Assembly (NCBI GenBank): GCA_905372035.1
Contig: CAJPNN010000001.1
Coordinates: forward strand, 3,741-67,740
Reading direction: 5' to 3'
From: Bacillota bacterium
Lineage (GTDB): Bacteria; Bacillota; Clostridia; Peptostreptococcales; Anaerovoracaceae
DNA: 64,000 bases
Position numbers and translations under genes: made by a program. This document shows positions 9,909 to 19,354 of the stretch, in pieces. The number at the start of each line of letters is the position of its first letter. Position 1 is the first letter of the stretch. The notes beneath the pieces were generated by a model. That model ran no database searches and had not been told where the DNA came from. It saw nothing but the letters and a program-made list of their open reading frames with translations.

Positions 9909-11651
9909 ATGGCAGGAATAACAGACGAAATAAAAGCCGGGTGTAACATCGTGGATGTAATAGGAAGGTCTGTGAACCTTAAAAGATCGGGCAGTAATTA
10001 TAAAGGTGTTTGTCCTTTTCACAATGAAAAGACACCTTCGTTTGTTGTATCCGAGGACAAACAGATATTTACATGTTTCGGTTGCGGACAGAGCGGAGAT
10101 GTAATAAGCTTTGTGGAAAAATACTATAACCTTTCATTTCAGGAAGCTATAGAAAAATTAGCATCGGAATATAACATAGAGCTGAAAAGCGGTGAATTTA
10201 AAAATGAAAAAAAGAAAGATGTCATGTATAATATAAATGCTGAAGCGGCGAGATTCTTTTTTGAACAAATGAGAACGACTGAAAATCCTGCATATAAATA
10301 TATAAGGCGGAGGGGTATATCAGATCAGACTATTGTCAAGTTCGGAATAGGCTATGCACCTGACAGTTGGGATTCGCTTATTTTGGATATGAAAGACAAG
10401 GGTATAGATGAAAAACAAATGACGGCACTCGGGCTTGCTTCCGGTAATAACGGTAAGATATACAGTAAATTCAGAAATCGAATCATGTTTCCGATAATAA
10501 ATACGAGAGGAAAAGTAATAGGTTTCGGTGGAAGAGTGCTTGACGACGGTATACCTAAATATCTTAATTCTCCGGAATCCGAAATTTTCAGAAAGAAAAA
10601 TAATCTTTTCGGTATAAATTTGACTAGGCAGGAGATAAGCAAAGAGGGAAAAGCAATTCTTGTAGAGGGCTATATGGATGTGATTTCTCTTTTTCAACAG
10701 GGCGTAAAAAATGTTGTCGCATCACTGGGAACCGCATTGACAGAGAACCAGGCACTTATGCTTAAGAGGTATACTAATGACATAGTTATAGCGTATGATG
10801 CGGATGAGGCCGGTATAAACGCAGCCGTTAGAGCTATAGATATATTGATTCCTCTCGGACTTAAGGTCAGAGTTTTGAAAATAGATGACGGAAAAGACCC
10901 TGATGAGTATATAAAGAAACACGGTAAAAACGATTTTATGAAAGCGATTTCAAAGGCTGTATCGGCAACCGCTTTCAAATTGGATATTTTAAAAGAGAAA
11001 TTTGATATAAAAAGCAATGACGGCAGAATAGATTTTCTCAACGAAGCGAGCAGGGAGTTAAAAAAGATAAGCCCTATAGAAGCCGAGATGGAAATAAAAA
11101 AGCTTGTGAAAGATACGGGTGTATCGGAGGGGGCTTTGAGGCTTCAGGTGCTTAATGAGGCACGAGAAACAAGAAAAGCGGCGGATAACGTATTTAAAAA
11201 TAATTCAAATCAGGAGAGCGTCGCTGCGGCAAAACATAAATTTTCACAGTATGAAGGTTATTTTATCAAACTCATGGTAACCAAATGCGACTTTATAGAT
11301 AAGGTGAAGATATATGACTTTGTTTTTAAAAATCCGTCCCCTATAAATATTTATCAAATCATTTTAAGATTATATGATGAGAGCGGAGAAGATATAGATA
11401 CGGTTAAGCTTAAAGACAGTTTGGAATCTGATGATTTGGCGGTTTTCGAAAATATAACGGAGAATATAAAAATTTCCGATAAGGAGAACTTGATATTTGA
11501 AGAATGTGTCAGGGGGATTGAAGGAAGAAAGTCAAAAAATCGCCAACAGGATATAATAAAGATTCTTTCCGTACTTGATGAAGAAAAAGATAAGGAAGAA
11601 ATTGATAAACTTACAAGGGAACTTATTGAAATACAAAGGACAGCTTATTAG
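9909..11651 (+). CDS. dnaG: DNA primase
   Basis: This 580-residue primase makes the RNA primers for replication. The N-terminal CHC2-type zinc finger is visible (CPFHNEKTPSF then CFGCG, about residues 36-60). The TOPRIM catalytic core runs through about residues 250-340 (LVEGYMDVISLFQQGVKNVV, then AYDADEAG carrying the metal-binding acidic residues). The C-terminal part after about 420 is poorly conserved and should bind the DnaB helicase. It follows dgt by 22 bases and precedes rpoD by 9, the macromolecular-synthesis arrangement of Firmicutes. Confidence 0.97.
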   Translation: MAGITDEIKAGCNIVDVIGRSVNLKRSGSNYKGVCPFHNEKTPSFVVSEDKQIFTCFGCGQSGDVISFVEKYYNLSFQEAIEKLASEYNIELKSGEFKNEKKKDVMYNINAEAARFFFEQMRTTENPAYKYIRRRGISDQTIVKFGIGYAPDSWDSLILDMKDKGIDEKQMTALGLASGNNGKIYSKFRNRIMFPIINTRGKVIGFGGRVLDDGIPKYLNSPESEIFRKKNNLFGINLTRQEISKEGKAILVEGYMDVISLFQQGVKNVVASLGTALTENQALMLKRYTNDIVIAYDADEAGINAAVRAIDILIPLGLKVRVLKIDDGKDPDEYIKKHGKNDFMKAISKAVSATAFKLDILKEKFDIKSNDGRIDFLNEASRELKKISPIEAEMEIKKLVKDTGVSEGALRLQVLNEARETRKAADNVFKNNSNQESVAAAKHKFSQYEGYFIKLMVTKCDFIDKVKIYDFVFKNPSPINIYQIILRLYDESGEDIDTVKLKDSLESDDLAVFENITENIKISDKENLIFEECVRGIEGRKSKNRQQDIIKILSVLDEEKDKEEIDKLTRELIEIQRTAY

Positions 11652-11660
11652 GAGGTTATT

Positions 11661-12881
11661 ATGTACAAAGATGAAAATATGGAACTTTCAAGGGATGAAA
11701 TCGATATTCCGGAAGAGAAAAAAGATAGTCAGGGTACTGTAAAAGAGACTAAAGCGGAAGAAAAAGAGCGTCGTATAAGTGAGTTTCGGCAGCATTTAAA
11801 AAATAAGAAAACTATCTCACAGAATGAAATTTCTGATTATTTTTGTGAAATCGAGATGGACAGTGAAGAAATGGACGATATATACGGAAATATTTTCAGT
11901 CTGGGAATTGACGTTATTACTGCAAAAGATAATGAAAGCCTGGATGAAATTTCCGACGAAGATTTTGACAGTGTGAACGCCGATGTTGAAGAGGTTCCGG
12001 ATGAAGAAGAGCTTGAAGAAGAAAATCTGGCTAAAGGAATCGCAGTTGATGATCCCGTAAGAATGTACCTTAAAGAGATAGGCAAAGTTCCTCTTTTGAA
12101 AGCGGAAGAAGAAAGAGAATTGGCGAGATTGATGGTTGAAGGAAGTCAACGGGAGCAGGAAAGAGCAAAAAATACTCTTTGTGAAGCTAACCTCAGGCTG
12201 GTTGTCAGTATTGCGAAAAGATATGTGGGAAGAGGCATGTTGTTCCTTGACTTGATTCAGGAAGGTAATTTGGGTCTTATAAAAGCCGTAGATAAATTCG
12301 ACTATACTAAAGGCTATAAATTCAGTACATATGCCACATGGTGGATAAGACAGGCTATAACGAGATCAATTGCGGATCAGGCGAGGACTATCAGGATACC
12401 CGTGCATATGGTTGAAACTATTAATAAACTTATAAGAATATCAAGACAGCTGTTACAGGAGCACGGAAGAGAACCGACTCCTGAAGAAATCGCAAATGCG
12501 ATGGAAATCTCAGAAGAGAAAGTAAGAGAAATATTAAAGATTGCACAGGAACCGGTGTCCCTTGAGACACCTATAGGTGAAGAAGAAGACAGCCACCTGG
12601 GAGATTTTATACCTGATGAAGATGTTCCCGCACCGTCGGAAGCGGCAGCTTTTTCTATGCTGAAAGAGCAGCTTGTAGAAGTTTTGGCGACATTGACTGA
12701 AAGAGAACAAAAAGTTTTGAAATTGAGATTCGGACTTGAGGACGGCAGGGCAAGAACTCTTGAAGAGGTCGGAAAAGAATTCGACGTTACGAGAGAGAGA
12801 ATAAGACAGATAGAAGCAAAGGCGCTTAGAAAACTCAGGCATCCGAGCAGAAGTAAAAAGCTTAAAGATTATTTGGAGTAA
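11661..12881 (+). CDS. rpoD: RNA polymerase primary sigma factor (sigma-A/RpoD)
   Basis: This is the housekeeping sigma factor of 406 residues. The first roughly 130 residues are acidic (region 1.1-like). The conserved core then starts with [17 protein letters not shown] (region 1.2). Region 2 is complete, including [26 protein letters not shown] and [17 protein letters not shown], which melts and recognises the -10 element. Region 3 ([12 protein letters not shown]) and region 4 with its helix-turn-helix ([20 protein letters not shown]) bind the -35 element. An AGGAGG site precedes the ATG. The TTGACA/TATAAT-like promoters elsewhere in the window fit this factor. Confidence 0.98.
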   Translation: MYKDENMELSRDEIDIPEEKKDSQGTVKETKAEEKERRISEFRQHLKNKKTISQNEISDYFCEIEMDSEEMDDIYGNIFSLGIDVITAKDNESLDEISDEDFDSVNADVEEVPDEEELEEENLAKGIAVDDPVRMYLKEIGKVPLLKAEEERELARLMVEGSQREQERAKNTLCEANLRLVVSIAKRYVGRGMLFLDLIQEGNLGLIKAVDKFDYTKGYKFSTYATWWIRQAITRSIADQARTIRIPVHMVETINKLIRISRQLLQEHGREPTPEEIANAMEISEEKVREILKIAQEPVSLETPIGEEEDSHLGDFIPDEDVPAPSEAAAFSMLKEQLVEVLATLTEREQKVLKLRFGLEDGRARTLEEVGKEFDVTRERIRQIEAKALRKLRHPSRSKKLKDYLE

Positions 12882-12888
12882 TATATCT

Positions 12889-13656
12889 ATGGTACGATTG
12901 ACATCCAGGCTCAGCAGTTTGGCGGGATACATAAAACAGGGTGAAAGGGTTATTGATGTAGGAACGGATCACGGGCTTTTGCCGATTTATCTCATTCAAA
13001 ATAATATCACAAATAAGGTCATTTTGGCGGATATAAATGAGGGGCCGCTGGAAAAGGCAAAAGGAAATCTTGAGCGTGCAGGAATAATTTTAGGCTCTTC
13101 ATCCTACACCTTAGACCCTTTACCGAGCTCAAAGAGTTCACTTTACTCAAAAGTCTCACAACCCACGTTAGATATAAGACAGGGTGACGGGCTTGATGTG
13201 ATGGAAAAAGGGGAAGCGGATAAAGCAGTAATAGCCGGCATGGGTGGAAACCTTATAATTGATATTATGGCGAGGGATATTGAGAAAAGCAAGAGCATGG
13301 AATTTGTTTTGCAACCTCGGAAAAAACAGGAACGTCTTTCTAAATGGCTATATAAAAACGGATTTACAATAAAAGACGAAAGCCTGGTAAAAGAGGGATT
13401 TTATATATGGCAGATCATTCATGTGATTCCTGTTAGAGATACCTGTTATAAAAGGGAAATAGATTTTGCAATAAATCCGATTTTAATTGAGAAGTGTGAT
13501 CCTTTGCTTTCCGACTTCATTCAGCAAAAGCTCAAAACATTGAAAAAGATATATAACGAAGCATCAAAGGGAAGTGGATGGATCGCAGCCAGGAATCGCA
13601 CCTATGCCGAAATACTTGCAACGGAGATGGAAAAAATGTTGGAGAGGTATATTTGA
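12889..13656 (+). CDS. trmK: tRNA (adenine(22)-N1)-methyltransferase, with an unusual internal insertion
   Basis: TrmK uses S-adenosylmethionine to form m1A22 in tRNA. The 255-residue protein shows the SAM motif VIDVGTDHGLLPIYL near residue 20 and RQGDGLDVMEKGEAD followed by VIAGMGGNLI near 100-120. The gene directly follows rpoD (7 bases) and precedes nif3 (1 base), the standard clostridial order. Compared with the B. subtilis protein as I remember it, about 25 extra residues (roughly 66-92) lie between ERAGI and LDIRQGDGL. They are Ser/Pro/Leu-rich, and their DNA is C/T-rich on the coding strand, unlike the surrounding A/G-rich coding strand. The frame stays open, so the enzyme may still be made. 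Confidence 0.9.
   Translation: MVRLTSRLSSLAGYIKQGERVIDVGTDHGLLPIYLIQNNITNKVILADINEGPLEKAKGNLERAGIILGSSSYTLDPLPSSKSSLYSKVSQPTLDIRQGDGLDVMEKGEADKAVIAGMGGNLIIDIMARDIEKSKSMEFVLQPRKKQERLSKWLYKNGFTIKDESLVKEGFYIWQIIHVIPVRDTCYKREIDFAINPILIEKCDPLLSDFIQQKLKTLKKIYNEASKGSGWIAARNRTYAEILATEMEKMLERYI
13077..13166 (+). repeat. In-frame foreign-looking insertion inside trmK
   Basis: Approximately this stretch, starting near GCTCTTCATCC at 13095 and ending near CCCACG at 13168, is pyrimidine-rich on the coding strand and encodes residues with no counterpart in the TrmK family as I know it. It contains short repeated CTCAAA words. The opposite strand reads as a short peptide pattern interrupted by stops. I found no second copy in the window. 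It resembles small palindromic or dispersed elements that insert into genes without breaking the frame, but this is inference and the exact ends are uncertain. Confidence 0.4.
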
Positions 13657-13657
13657 T

Positions 13658-14452
13658 ATGAGTATAAAAATTTCTGATGTAATAAATGAAATAGAAAAAA
13701 TCGCTTCGCTATCCCTGCAAGAGGATTGGGATAATTCGGGCAGGCAGATATCTTTAGGTGACAGAGACGTGAGAAAAGTTTTATTATGCCTTGAAGTTAC
13801 AAGCAATGTTGTTGAAGAGGCTGTTGTGGAAGGTGCGAACCTGATTGTAAGCCATCATCCGCTGATATTTTCGCCGTTAAAATCTGTGGACAGTGAAAAT
13901 TTTTTGGGAGATAAGATAATATCTCTCATAAAAAATAACATAGATGTGTATTCCGCACATACAAATTTTGATGAAGCTGACGGCGGGAATAACGACTATA
14001 CTTCTCAGCTTTTAGGACTTCAAAATATAGAAAAAATATATTATAATAACTCATGGCAATTTGGAAGAACAGGAATTTTACAAGATACTATGAGTTTGTC
14101 CGAATTGGCATTGACGGTTTCAGAAAAGCTTGGGATACCGAAAGAACTTTTAAGATATGTCGGAGATCCGAATAAAAAAATTAAAAAAGTTGCAGTATGT
14201 ACGGGTGCAGGTTCCGAACTTTTATATATGGCAAAGTATTTAGGATGCGATGCCGTAATCACCGGAGATGTAGGGCATCATAAGGCTTTGGATTCATTGG
14301 AACAGGGTATCTGCATAATAGACGGTACACATTTCGGAACCGAAATAAATTTTTCTGAAAATTTAAGGGCCAAACTTGAAGCCAATATGGGGAAAGAACT
14401 TAAAATGATATGTTCGTCTGTCGAAAAATCTCCTTTTAACAGTTTGGTTTAA
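13658..14452 (+). CDS. Nif3-like dinuclear metal centre hexameric protein (YqfO family)
   Basis: This 264-residue protein belongs to the widespread Nif3/DUF34 family, whose members bind two metal ions and form toroidal hexamers; the cellular role is unsettled, with GTP cyclohydrolase-like activity reported for some. Metal-ligand motifs are visible: NLIVSHHPLIF near residue 65, AHTNFDEADGGNN near 101 and DGTHFGTE near 224. It lacks the PII/CutA-like insertion that lengthens some homologues to about 370 residues. ATG at 13658 has GGAGAGG 10 bases upstream. It is the last gene of the rpoD-trmK-nif3 run. Confidence 0.92.
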   Translation: MSIKISDVINEIEKIASLSLQEDWDNSGRQISLGDRDVRKVLLCLEVTSNVVEEAVVEGANLIVSHHPLIFSPLKSVDSENFLGDKIISLIKNNIDVYSAHTNFDEADGGNNDYTSQLLGLQNIEKIYYNNSWQFGRTGILQDTMSLSELALTVSEKLGIPKELLRYVGDPNKKIKKVAVCTGAGSELLYMAKYLGCDAVITGDVGHHKALDSLEQGICIIDGTHFGTEINFSENLRAKLEANMGKELKMICSSVEKSPFNSLV

Positions 14453-14496
14453 ATTTTAAACTACAGGGTATTTTGATATTTCAGTTGATATATATT

Positions 14497-14864
14497 ATGA
14501 GTAAGTCAGACAGTTGCGTGCTTTTAAAAGTATGAGGAAAGTCCGGGCTCCACAGGGCAAGGGTGCCAGATAACGTCTGGCGAAGGTGACTTTAGGGAAA
14601 GTGCAACAGAAACATTCCGCCGAAACAGTTAGGCTGTGGTAAGGTTGAAATGGTGAGGTAAGAGCTCACCGGCAGTATGGTAACATGCTGGCCGTGTAAA
14701 CCCCACTCGGAGCAAGACCAAGCAGGGAGGTAATTGCGAAAGCATAATGCCTGAAAGGCGGCGGCCCGTCGCTTCCCGAGAGGTAGGTCGCATGAGGTTG
14801 TCGGCGACGGCAATCCTAGATAGATGACTGTCAAATACAGAACCCGGCTTATAGACTTGCTCAT
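14497..14864 (+). ncRNA. rnpB: RNase P RNA, bacterial class A
   Basis: The catalytic RNA that removes 5' leaders from pre-tRNAs. The 5' and 3' ends pair (ATGAGTAAGTC at 14497-14507 with GACTTGCTCAT at 14854-14864, the P1 helix). The conserved core GAGGAAAGTCCGGGCTCC lies near 14534, the P4 partner region AGAACCCGGCTTATAG near 14839, and GAAACAG/GGTAA-type core elements lie between. The layout is the ancestral class A form rather than the B type of Bacillus. A T-rich stretch follows at 14866-14879 and probably ends transcription. The remaining gap from 14453 to 14496 is short and holds the likely promoter, which I could not define. Confidence 0.96.
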
Positions 14865-14896
14865 ATTTTTTCTTTTTTTGAGAGAGGGTGGTTTTG

Positions 14897-16267
14897 ATGC
14901 AGGAAAAAAAAGAACTTAACAAGATGGGAGTTTTGCCTATCGGAAGATTGCTTGCAACTATGAGTCTTCCGGCTATGCTTTCAATGCTGATATTGGCACT
15001 TTACAATATTGTGGACAGTATATTTGTCTCCAGAATAAGCGAAGAAGCTTTGGCGGCTGTTACACTTGCATTTCCGGCACAAATCATTATAATTGCTCTT
15101 GCTATAGGTACTGCGATAGGAACCAATTCACTGATTTCGAGAAGGTTGGGGAGCAAAGATTTCGATGAAGCCGACAGCGCAGCAACTCACGGATTGGTTC
15201 TTGCAATTTGTAATTGGTGCATTTTAGCACTCTTCGGAATATTTGCGGGAAGAGCATTTATGATGTTTTTTACGGATGATAAATACCTTTTGGAAAACGG
15301 AACGGTGTATCTGAGAATTTGTTGCATATTATCTTTCTTCACTTTTATACAGCTCAGTATCGAAAAAATATTGCAGGCTACAGGAAATATGTTGTTTCCT
15401 ATGATAAGCACCCTGACCGGAGCGGTCGTAAATATAGTACTTGATCCTATAATGATTTTCGGGCTGTTCGGCTTTCCGAGACTTGAAGTGGCAGGTGCCG
15501 CTATTGCAACGATCACGGGACAGTTTTGCGGTATGACGGTAGCTTTGCTGTTATTTTTCGGAAAAAAGCATCAGGTTAAAATTAAACTTAGAGGTTTCAG
15601 ATTTGATAAAGACATATTAAAAAAAATATATGCAGTAGGATTTCCGGCAATGCTTATGCAGGTGATGGTATCTATTCTGGTATTTGCTATAAATGGAATA
15701 CTTATAGCTTTCAGCAAGACGGCGGTGGCGTTTTTAGGAATATATTTCAGGGTACAGTCATTTATATTTATGCCTGTTTTCGGATTATGTCAGGGAACGA
15801 TGCCTATTTTAGGATATAATTACGGTGCGAGAAACAAGGACAGATTTATGAAGACTTTTTGGCTTGCAATTAAGGTCGGAGTTTTTGTTATGGCTTTGGG
15901 AATGGCATTATTTATGATTTTTCCGAGAGAAATTTTGAGTGCATTTGATGCTAATGAAAATATGTACAAGCTTGGAATACCTGCACTTAGGATCATCTGT
16001 TTGTGTTTTATTCCGGCAGCGTTCGGAATAATATCTTCAACCATGTTTCAATCAATAGGTAAGGGTAAATACAGTCTTTTTGTATCGCTTCTTCGCCAGC
16101 TTATACTTATACTTCCGATAGCTTGGCTTTTAGCCGAATATTTTGGAGTCGGTGCAGTCTGGTGGGCTTTTCCTATAGCGGAAACAGTTGCACTTATATT
16201 TTCTACAATACTTTTCAGAAAAATCTACAGAGAAGAAATAAAACCTATGAATATAAATCAATGTTAA
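14897..16267 (+). CDS. MATE-family multidrug/sodium antiporter
   Basis: The 456-residue protein has about 12 hydrophobic segments and typical MATE sequence: GRLLATMSLPAMLSMLILAL at the start, YNIVDSIFVSRISEEALAAV near 36, and GAAIATITGQFCG near 204. The mid-protein repeat with PVFGLCQGTMPILGYNYGAR near 294 is also diagnostic. Such proteins export cationic compounds in exchange for Na+ or H+. ATG at 14897 was preferred over a GTG at 14888 because AGAGAGGGTGG lies just upstream. It begins 32 bases after rnpB with only a T-rich stretch between, so some read-through is possible. The substrate cannot be predicted. Confidence 0.94.
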   Translation: MQEKKELNKMGVLPIGRLLATMSLPAMLSMLILALYNIVDSIFVSRISEEALAAVTLAFPAQIIIIALAIGTAIGTNSLISRRLGSKDFDEADSAATHGLVLAICNWCILALFGIFAGRAFMMFFTDDKYLLENGTVYLRICCILSFFTFIQLSIEKILQATGNMLFPMISTLTGAVVNIVLDPIMIFGLFGFPRLEVAGAAIATITGQFCGMTVALLLFFGKKHQVKIKLRGFRFDKDILKKIYAVGFPAMLMQVMVSILVFAINGILIAFSKTAVAFLGIYFRVQSFIFMPVFGLCQGTMPILGYNYGARNKDRFMKTFWLAIKVGVFVMALGMALFMIFPREILSAFDANENMYKLGIPALRIICLCFIPAAFGIISSTMFQSIGKGKYSLFVSLLRQLILILPIAWLLAEYFGVGAVWWAFPIAETVALIFSTILFRKIYREEIKPMNINQC

Positions 16268-16269
16268 AG

Positions 16270-16395
16270 GGTATAATAAGCGCAAAGAGACAATGATCGT
16301 TGAGCTTATTATACCGGGATAGCAGTATGAACATTTTACATTACGGTAAAATTGCATATGTCTTATTCATGCCGTATAGTCGCATTATGAATAAG
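16270..16395 (+). promoter_or_regulatory. Two perfect inverted repeats ahead of the FAD oxidoreductase gene
   Basis: GGTATAATAAGC at 16270-16281 is mirrored by GCTTATTATACC at 16304-16315 (12 bp, 22-base loop). CTTATTCAT at 16362-16370 is mirrored by ATGAATAAG at 16387-16395. Neither is followed by a T run, so they are not ordinary terminators. The first contains TATAAT on one strand. They may be operators or structured RNA elements of the downstream gene; this is inference. Confidence 0.45.
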
Positions 16396-16457
16396 CTGCA
16401 AATAATCCGGTGAATAGAAGGCGGCAGGTTTTGTAAATTTTAAAAGGAGAATTGGCT

Positions 16458-17969
16458 ATGAAGCAGTATGATGTGATCGTTATAGGAACCGGGGCAGGAA
16501 ATATAATTTTAGACTATGCTTTAGAAAAAGGTCTTAAAGCGGCACAGATCGAAAAAGGAAAGTTCGGAGGAACGTGTCTTAATAAAGGCTGCATACCTAC
16601 AAAAGTTATGGTTACGGCTGCGGATATGATAAGACAAGCCCGGAATGCGGAAGAAATAGGTGTAGATATAGGTTCGGCAAAGATAAATTGGGACAAACTG
16701 AAAAACAGAGTATGGAAGAAAATAGACGGGAATCAGTATATACATGATGTATATACAAACATGAGAGGGCTGGATGTTTATAAGGGGGAAGCTTATTTTA
16801 CAGCTCCAAAAACCTTAAAGGTGAGATATACGGACGGAAGTCGGTCGGAAGAAATAGCTGCGGATAAAATTTTTATTGCAGCCGGAGCGGAAACCAATGT
16901 GCCTGAAATTGAAGGATTGGAACAGACGGGATACTTAACCAGTGAGAAACTTTTCGGGAATATGTTTCCTGAAAAACCTTTTAAAGAGCTTATAATACTT
17001 GGAGGAGGTCCTATAGGCTGTGAATTTGCACACTTTTTCAGTGCAGCGGACACTAAGGTTAAAATTGTACAGAGGAATGTCAGATTGCTGCCTAAAGAAG
17101 ATTATGATATATCTATGGAGCTTCAAAAGGCTATGCAAGACTTCGGAGTGGAAATGCATTTCGGGGTGAACACCGTAAAAGTTCAATATAAAGACGGAAA
17201 AAAAATTGTAACACTTTCTGAAAAAGAGACAGGGAAAGCCTATGAAATTTCAGGCGATGAAATTTTAGTGGCGCCGGGAGTAAGAGCCGCTACAAAAGCG
17301 TTAAACTTAGAAGTCACAGATATAAAAACGGACGCCAAGGGGAACATAATAACTAATGAGTTTCTTGAAACGACGGAAGAAAACGTCTGGGCAATAGGTG
17401 ATGTGAACGGGAACAGGAATTTCAGACATGTAGCCAATCATGAAGCGGATGTGGTGTCACATAACCTGTTTTTTGCTGACGGTCCCGCCGATTACAGGTG
17501 GGTGGACTATGATTTGACACCTGCTGTTACATACACATATCCCCAGGTTGCACATGTGGGGCTTAATAAGGAGGAAGCGGAGAGGAGAGGATATGATGTA
17601 GCTGTCGGAATGCATTATTTTTATGAAACTGCAAAGGGATATGCACTCGGATTTTCACCACGATCCTCTTTAAAACCGTTTATTAAGGTAATAGCGGAGA
17701 AAAAGACCGGGAAGCTGCTCGGAGCACATATAATAGGACCCGAAGCATCGGTACTGATTCAGCCGTTTATAAATTTGATGAGTGCGGGCGAAAACGTGAT
17801 AAAGCCGGTCAACCCTGATGTGGGATCAGAGCTTACAAAAAAACTTAGAGCTGAAAAACTTACCAGATATTTGGATCCGCACTATGCTTCCACAATAAAA
17901 GAGACTATGATTCCGCATCCGTCTCTTCAGGAAGCAACTATGTGGACACAATATTATTTAAAGTATTAG
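16458..17969 (+). CDS. FAD-dependent pyridine nucleotide-disulfide oxidoreductase (dihydrolipoamide dehydrogenase family)
   Basis: This 503-residue flavoprotein has an N-terminal FAD-binding motif (VIGTGAGNIILDYALEKG), the redox-active pair in GGTCLNKGCIPTKV near residue 37, and an NAD(P)-binding motif (LGGGPIGCEFAHFF near 182). A second FAD motif is VWAIGDVNG near 311, and the C-terminal dimer domain begins near 355. The catalytic His-Glu pair expected near the C-terminus is not clear-cut; I see IIGPEASVLIQP but no HxHPT-like block. No 2-oxoacid dehydrogenase genes lie nearby, so it may be a stand-alone disulfide or mercury/mycothione-type reductase. ATG at 16458 follows AAAAGGAGA. A bidirectional terminator separates it from codA. 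Confidence 0.85.
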   Translation: MKQYDVIVIGTGAGNIILDYALEKGLKAAQIEKGKFGGTCLNKGCIPTKVMVTAADMIRQARNAEEIGVDIGSAKINWDKLKNRVWKKIDGNQYIHDVYTNMRGLDVYKGEAYFTAPKTLKVRYTDGSRSEEIAADKIFIAAGAETNVPEIEGLEQTGYLTSEKLFGNMFPEKPFKELIILGGGPIGCEFAHFFSAADTKVKIVQRNVRLLPKEDYDISMELQKAMQDFGVEMHFGVNTVKVQYKDGKKIVTLSEKETGKAYEISGDEILVAPGVRAATKALNLEVTDIKTDAKGNIITNEFLETTEENVWAIGDVNGNRNFRHVANHEADVVSHNLFFADGPADYRWVDYDLTPAVTYTYPQVAHVGLNKEEAERRGYDVAVGMHYFYETAKGYALGFSPRSSLKPFIKVIAEKKTGKLLGAHIIGPEASVLIQPFINLMSAGENVIKPVNPDVGSELTKKLRAEKLTRYLDPHYASTIKETMIPHPSLQEATMWTQYYLKY

Positions 17970-17974
17970 TAAAA

Positions 17975-18015
17975 AAAACGCTGTAATCATTATAGGAAGA
18001 TGAGTACAGCGTTTT
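17975..18015. terminator. Bidirectional terminator between the oxidoreductase gene and codA
   Basis: AAAACGCTGTA at 17975-17985 pairs with TACAGCGTTTT at 18005-18015. It has A residues on one side and T residues on the other, so it can work in both directions between two convergent genes. Confidence 0.8.
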
Positions 18016-18064
18016 AAGTTTTTGGAAAGCCTGAAATTAGGCGAAAATTCCACGATACTGTCAA

Positions 18065-19351
18065 TTAAAGTTTAAAGTCTACATCATAGGTTTTACCGTC
18101 ATAGAAAGATACAGTTCTTTTTGCAGGGACAGTTTGAGAAATTACTTTGCCTTTTCTTATTACATACAGACATTCTGCTTGCAGTCTTATAGCTTCAAAA
18201 GGATTTTCAGCATCCAGGATTATTAAGTCCGCACTGTTTCCGGGCTTGATTCCGTAATCTGAAAGATGCATAGTTTTGGCTGAATTTGTTGTGATCATAT
18301 CAAAAAGAGTGTTTACCTGTTCATATCCGTTAAGCTGTGCCGTGTGCATAAGCAGATATGCAGCTGAGAGCATGTTTCCTTTTCCCATGGAATACCACGG
18401 ATCCATTATCGAATCGTGTCCTATGCTTACGTTTACACCTTTTTCCAAAAGTTCATCGACTCTTGTACATCCTCTTTTTCTCGGATATCCGTCCGTTCTG
18501 TTTTGCAGAACGGTGTTGTCAAAAGGATTTGTTATCATATTTATCTTTGCTTTTGCAAGGTTTCCTATCAATTTAAATGCATAGTCATTGTTATAATTAT
18601 GCATTGCGGTAGTGTGACTTGCCGTTGCTCTGTCGAAAAACTCGCGATTTATACTTTCTTTAGCCATGACTTCAACAAAACGTGAGTGAGGATCTCCGGT
18701 CTCATCAATATGTATATCTATAAGCCTGTCATATTTTTCAGCAAGATCATATATGAGTTCGACTTCTTTGACACCGTCTTCTCTTGTGTATTCGATATGG
18801 GGTGCGCCGCCTATGACATCAACTCCCATTTTTACGGCTTCTTCAAGCAGATCTCTATTGATTTTATTGGTAAAGACGGCATCCTGAGGGAAAGCCACGA
18901 CTTGTATATCAATAAGCTCTTTTACTTCCTCTTTGAGTGCGAGCAGGCATTTTACGGTTCGCAATGTAGGATCTGTGCAGTCGGCGTGTGTCCTTACTCT
19001 CAGGACACCGTTTGCCGCATACCATTTTATTACTTCACGAGCATTATTCATCAGGATATCATCTGTAAGAGTGCTTTTCCATTCTCCCCATATATCTATC
19101 GCTTCAAGCAGGGTTCCCGAATTGTTCTGCCTTTTTAATTTCCCGGATACCAGTACGGCATCCAAATGAACGTGAGGATCTACTAAAGGCGGTGCAACGA
19201 GATTGCCCTGAGCATCTATGGTTTCAATGTTATCCGTTTTGTTAAAATTTATTTTTTTTGCGATTTCTTTTATTTTTCCGTCACTGATAAGTATTTCATT
19301 AAGTGAATCCGAGTCTTTCAAAGCGGCATTTTTTATCAGAATATTTTTCAT
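18065..19351 (-). CDS. codA: Cytosine deaminase-type amidohydrolase
   Basis: This 428-residue protein belongs to the metal-dependent amidohydrolase superfamily and is most like cytosine deaminase, which converts cytosine to uracil and ammonia. Metal-site motifs are PPLVDPHVHLDAVL near residue 55, RTHADCTD near 119, DIHIDETGDP near 213, ASHTTAMH near 243 and SIGHDSIMDPW near 312, the last matching the catalytic Asp region. The cytosine permease gene lies just upstream on the same strand, supporting cytosine salvage. The start codon has no ribosome site of its own: a strong GGAAAGGAGAG lies about 38 bases upstream, in front of a 10-codon ORF that ends three bases before codA. Other substrates (creatinine, isoguanine) cannot be excluded. 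Confidence 0.88.
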   Translation of the reverse strand: MKNILIKNAALKDSDSLNEILISDGKIKEIAKKINFNKTDNIETIDAQGNLVAPPLVDPHVHLDAVLVSGKLKRQNNSGTLLEAIDIWGEWKSTLTDDILMNNAREVIKWYAANGVLRVRTHADCTDPTLRTVKCLLALKEEVKELIDIQVVAFPQDAVFTNKINRDLLEEAVKMGVDVIGGAPHIEYTREDGVKEVELIYDLAEKYDRLIDIHIDETGDPHSRFVEVMAKESINREFFDRATASHTTAMHNYNNDYAFKLIGNLAKAKINMITNPFDNTVLQNRTDGYPRKRGCTRVDELLEKGVNVSIGHDSIMDPWYSMGKGNMLSAAYLLMHTAQLNGYEQVNTLFDMITTNSAKTMHLSDYGIKPGNSADLIILDAENPFEAIRLQAECLYVIRKGKVISQTVPAKRTVSFYDGKTYDVDFKL

Positions 19352-19354
19352 AGC

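Noticed and set aside
10320..10697. Minus-strand frame of 125 codons opposite dnaG
   Set aside because: Lys/Ile/Tyr-rich shadow translation of a conserved gene, without a ribosome site.
14592..14922. Minus-strand open frames of 90-97 codons across rnpB
   Set aside because: They lie opposite a well-supported structural RNA and show no protein-like features.
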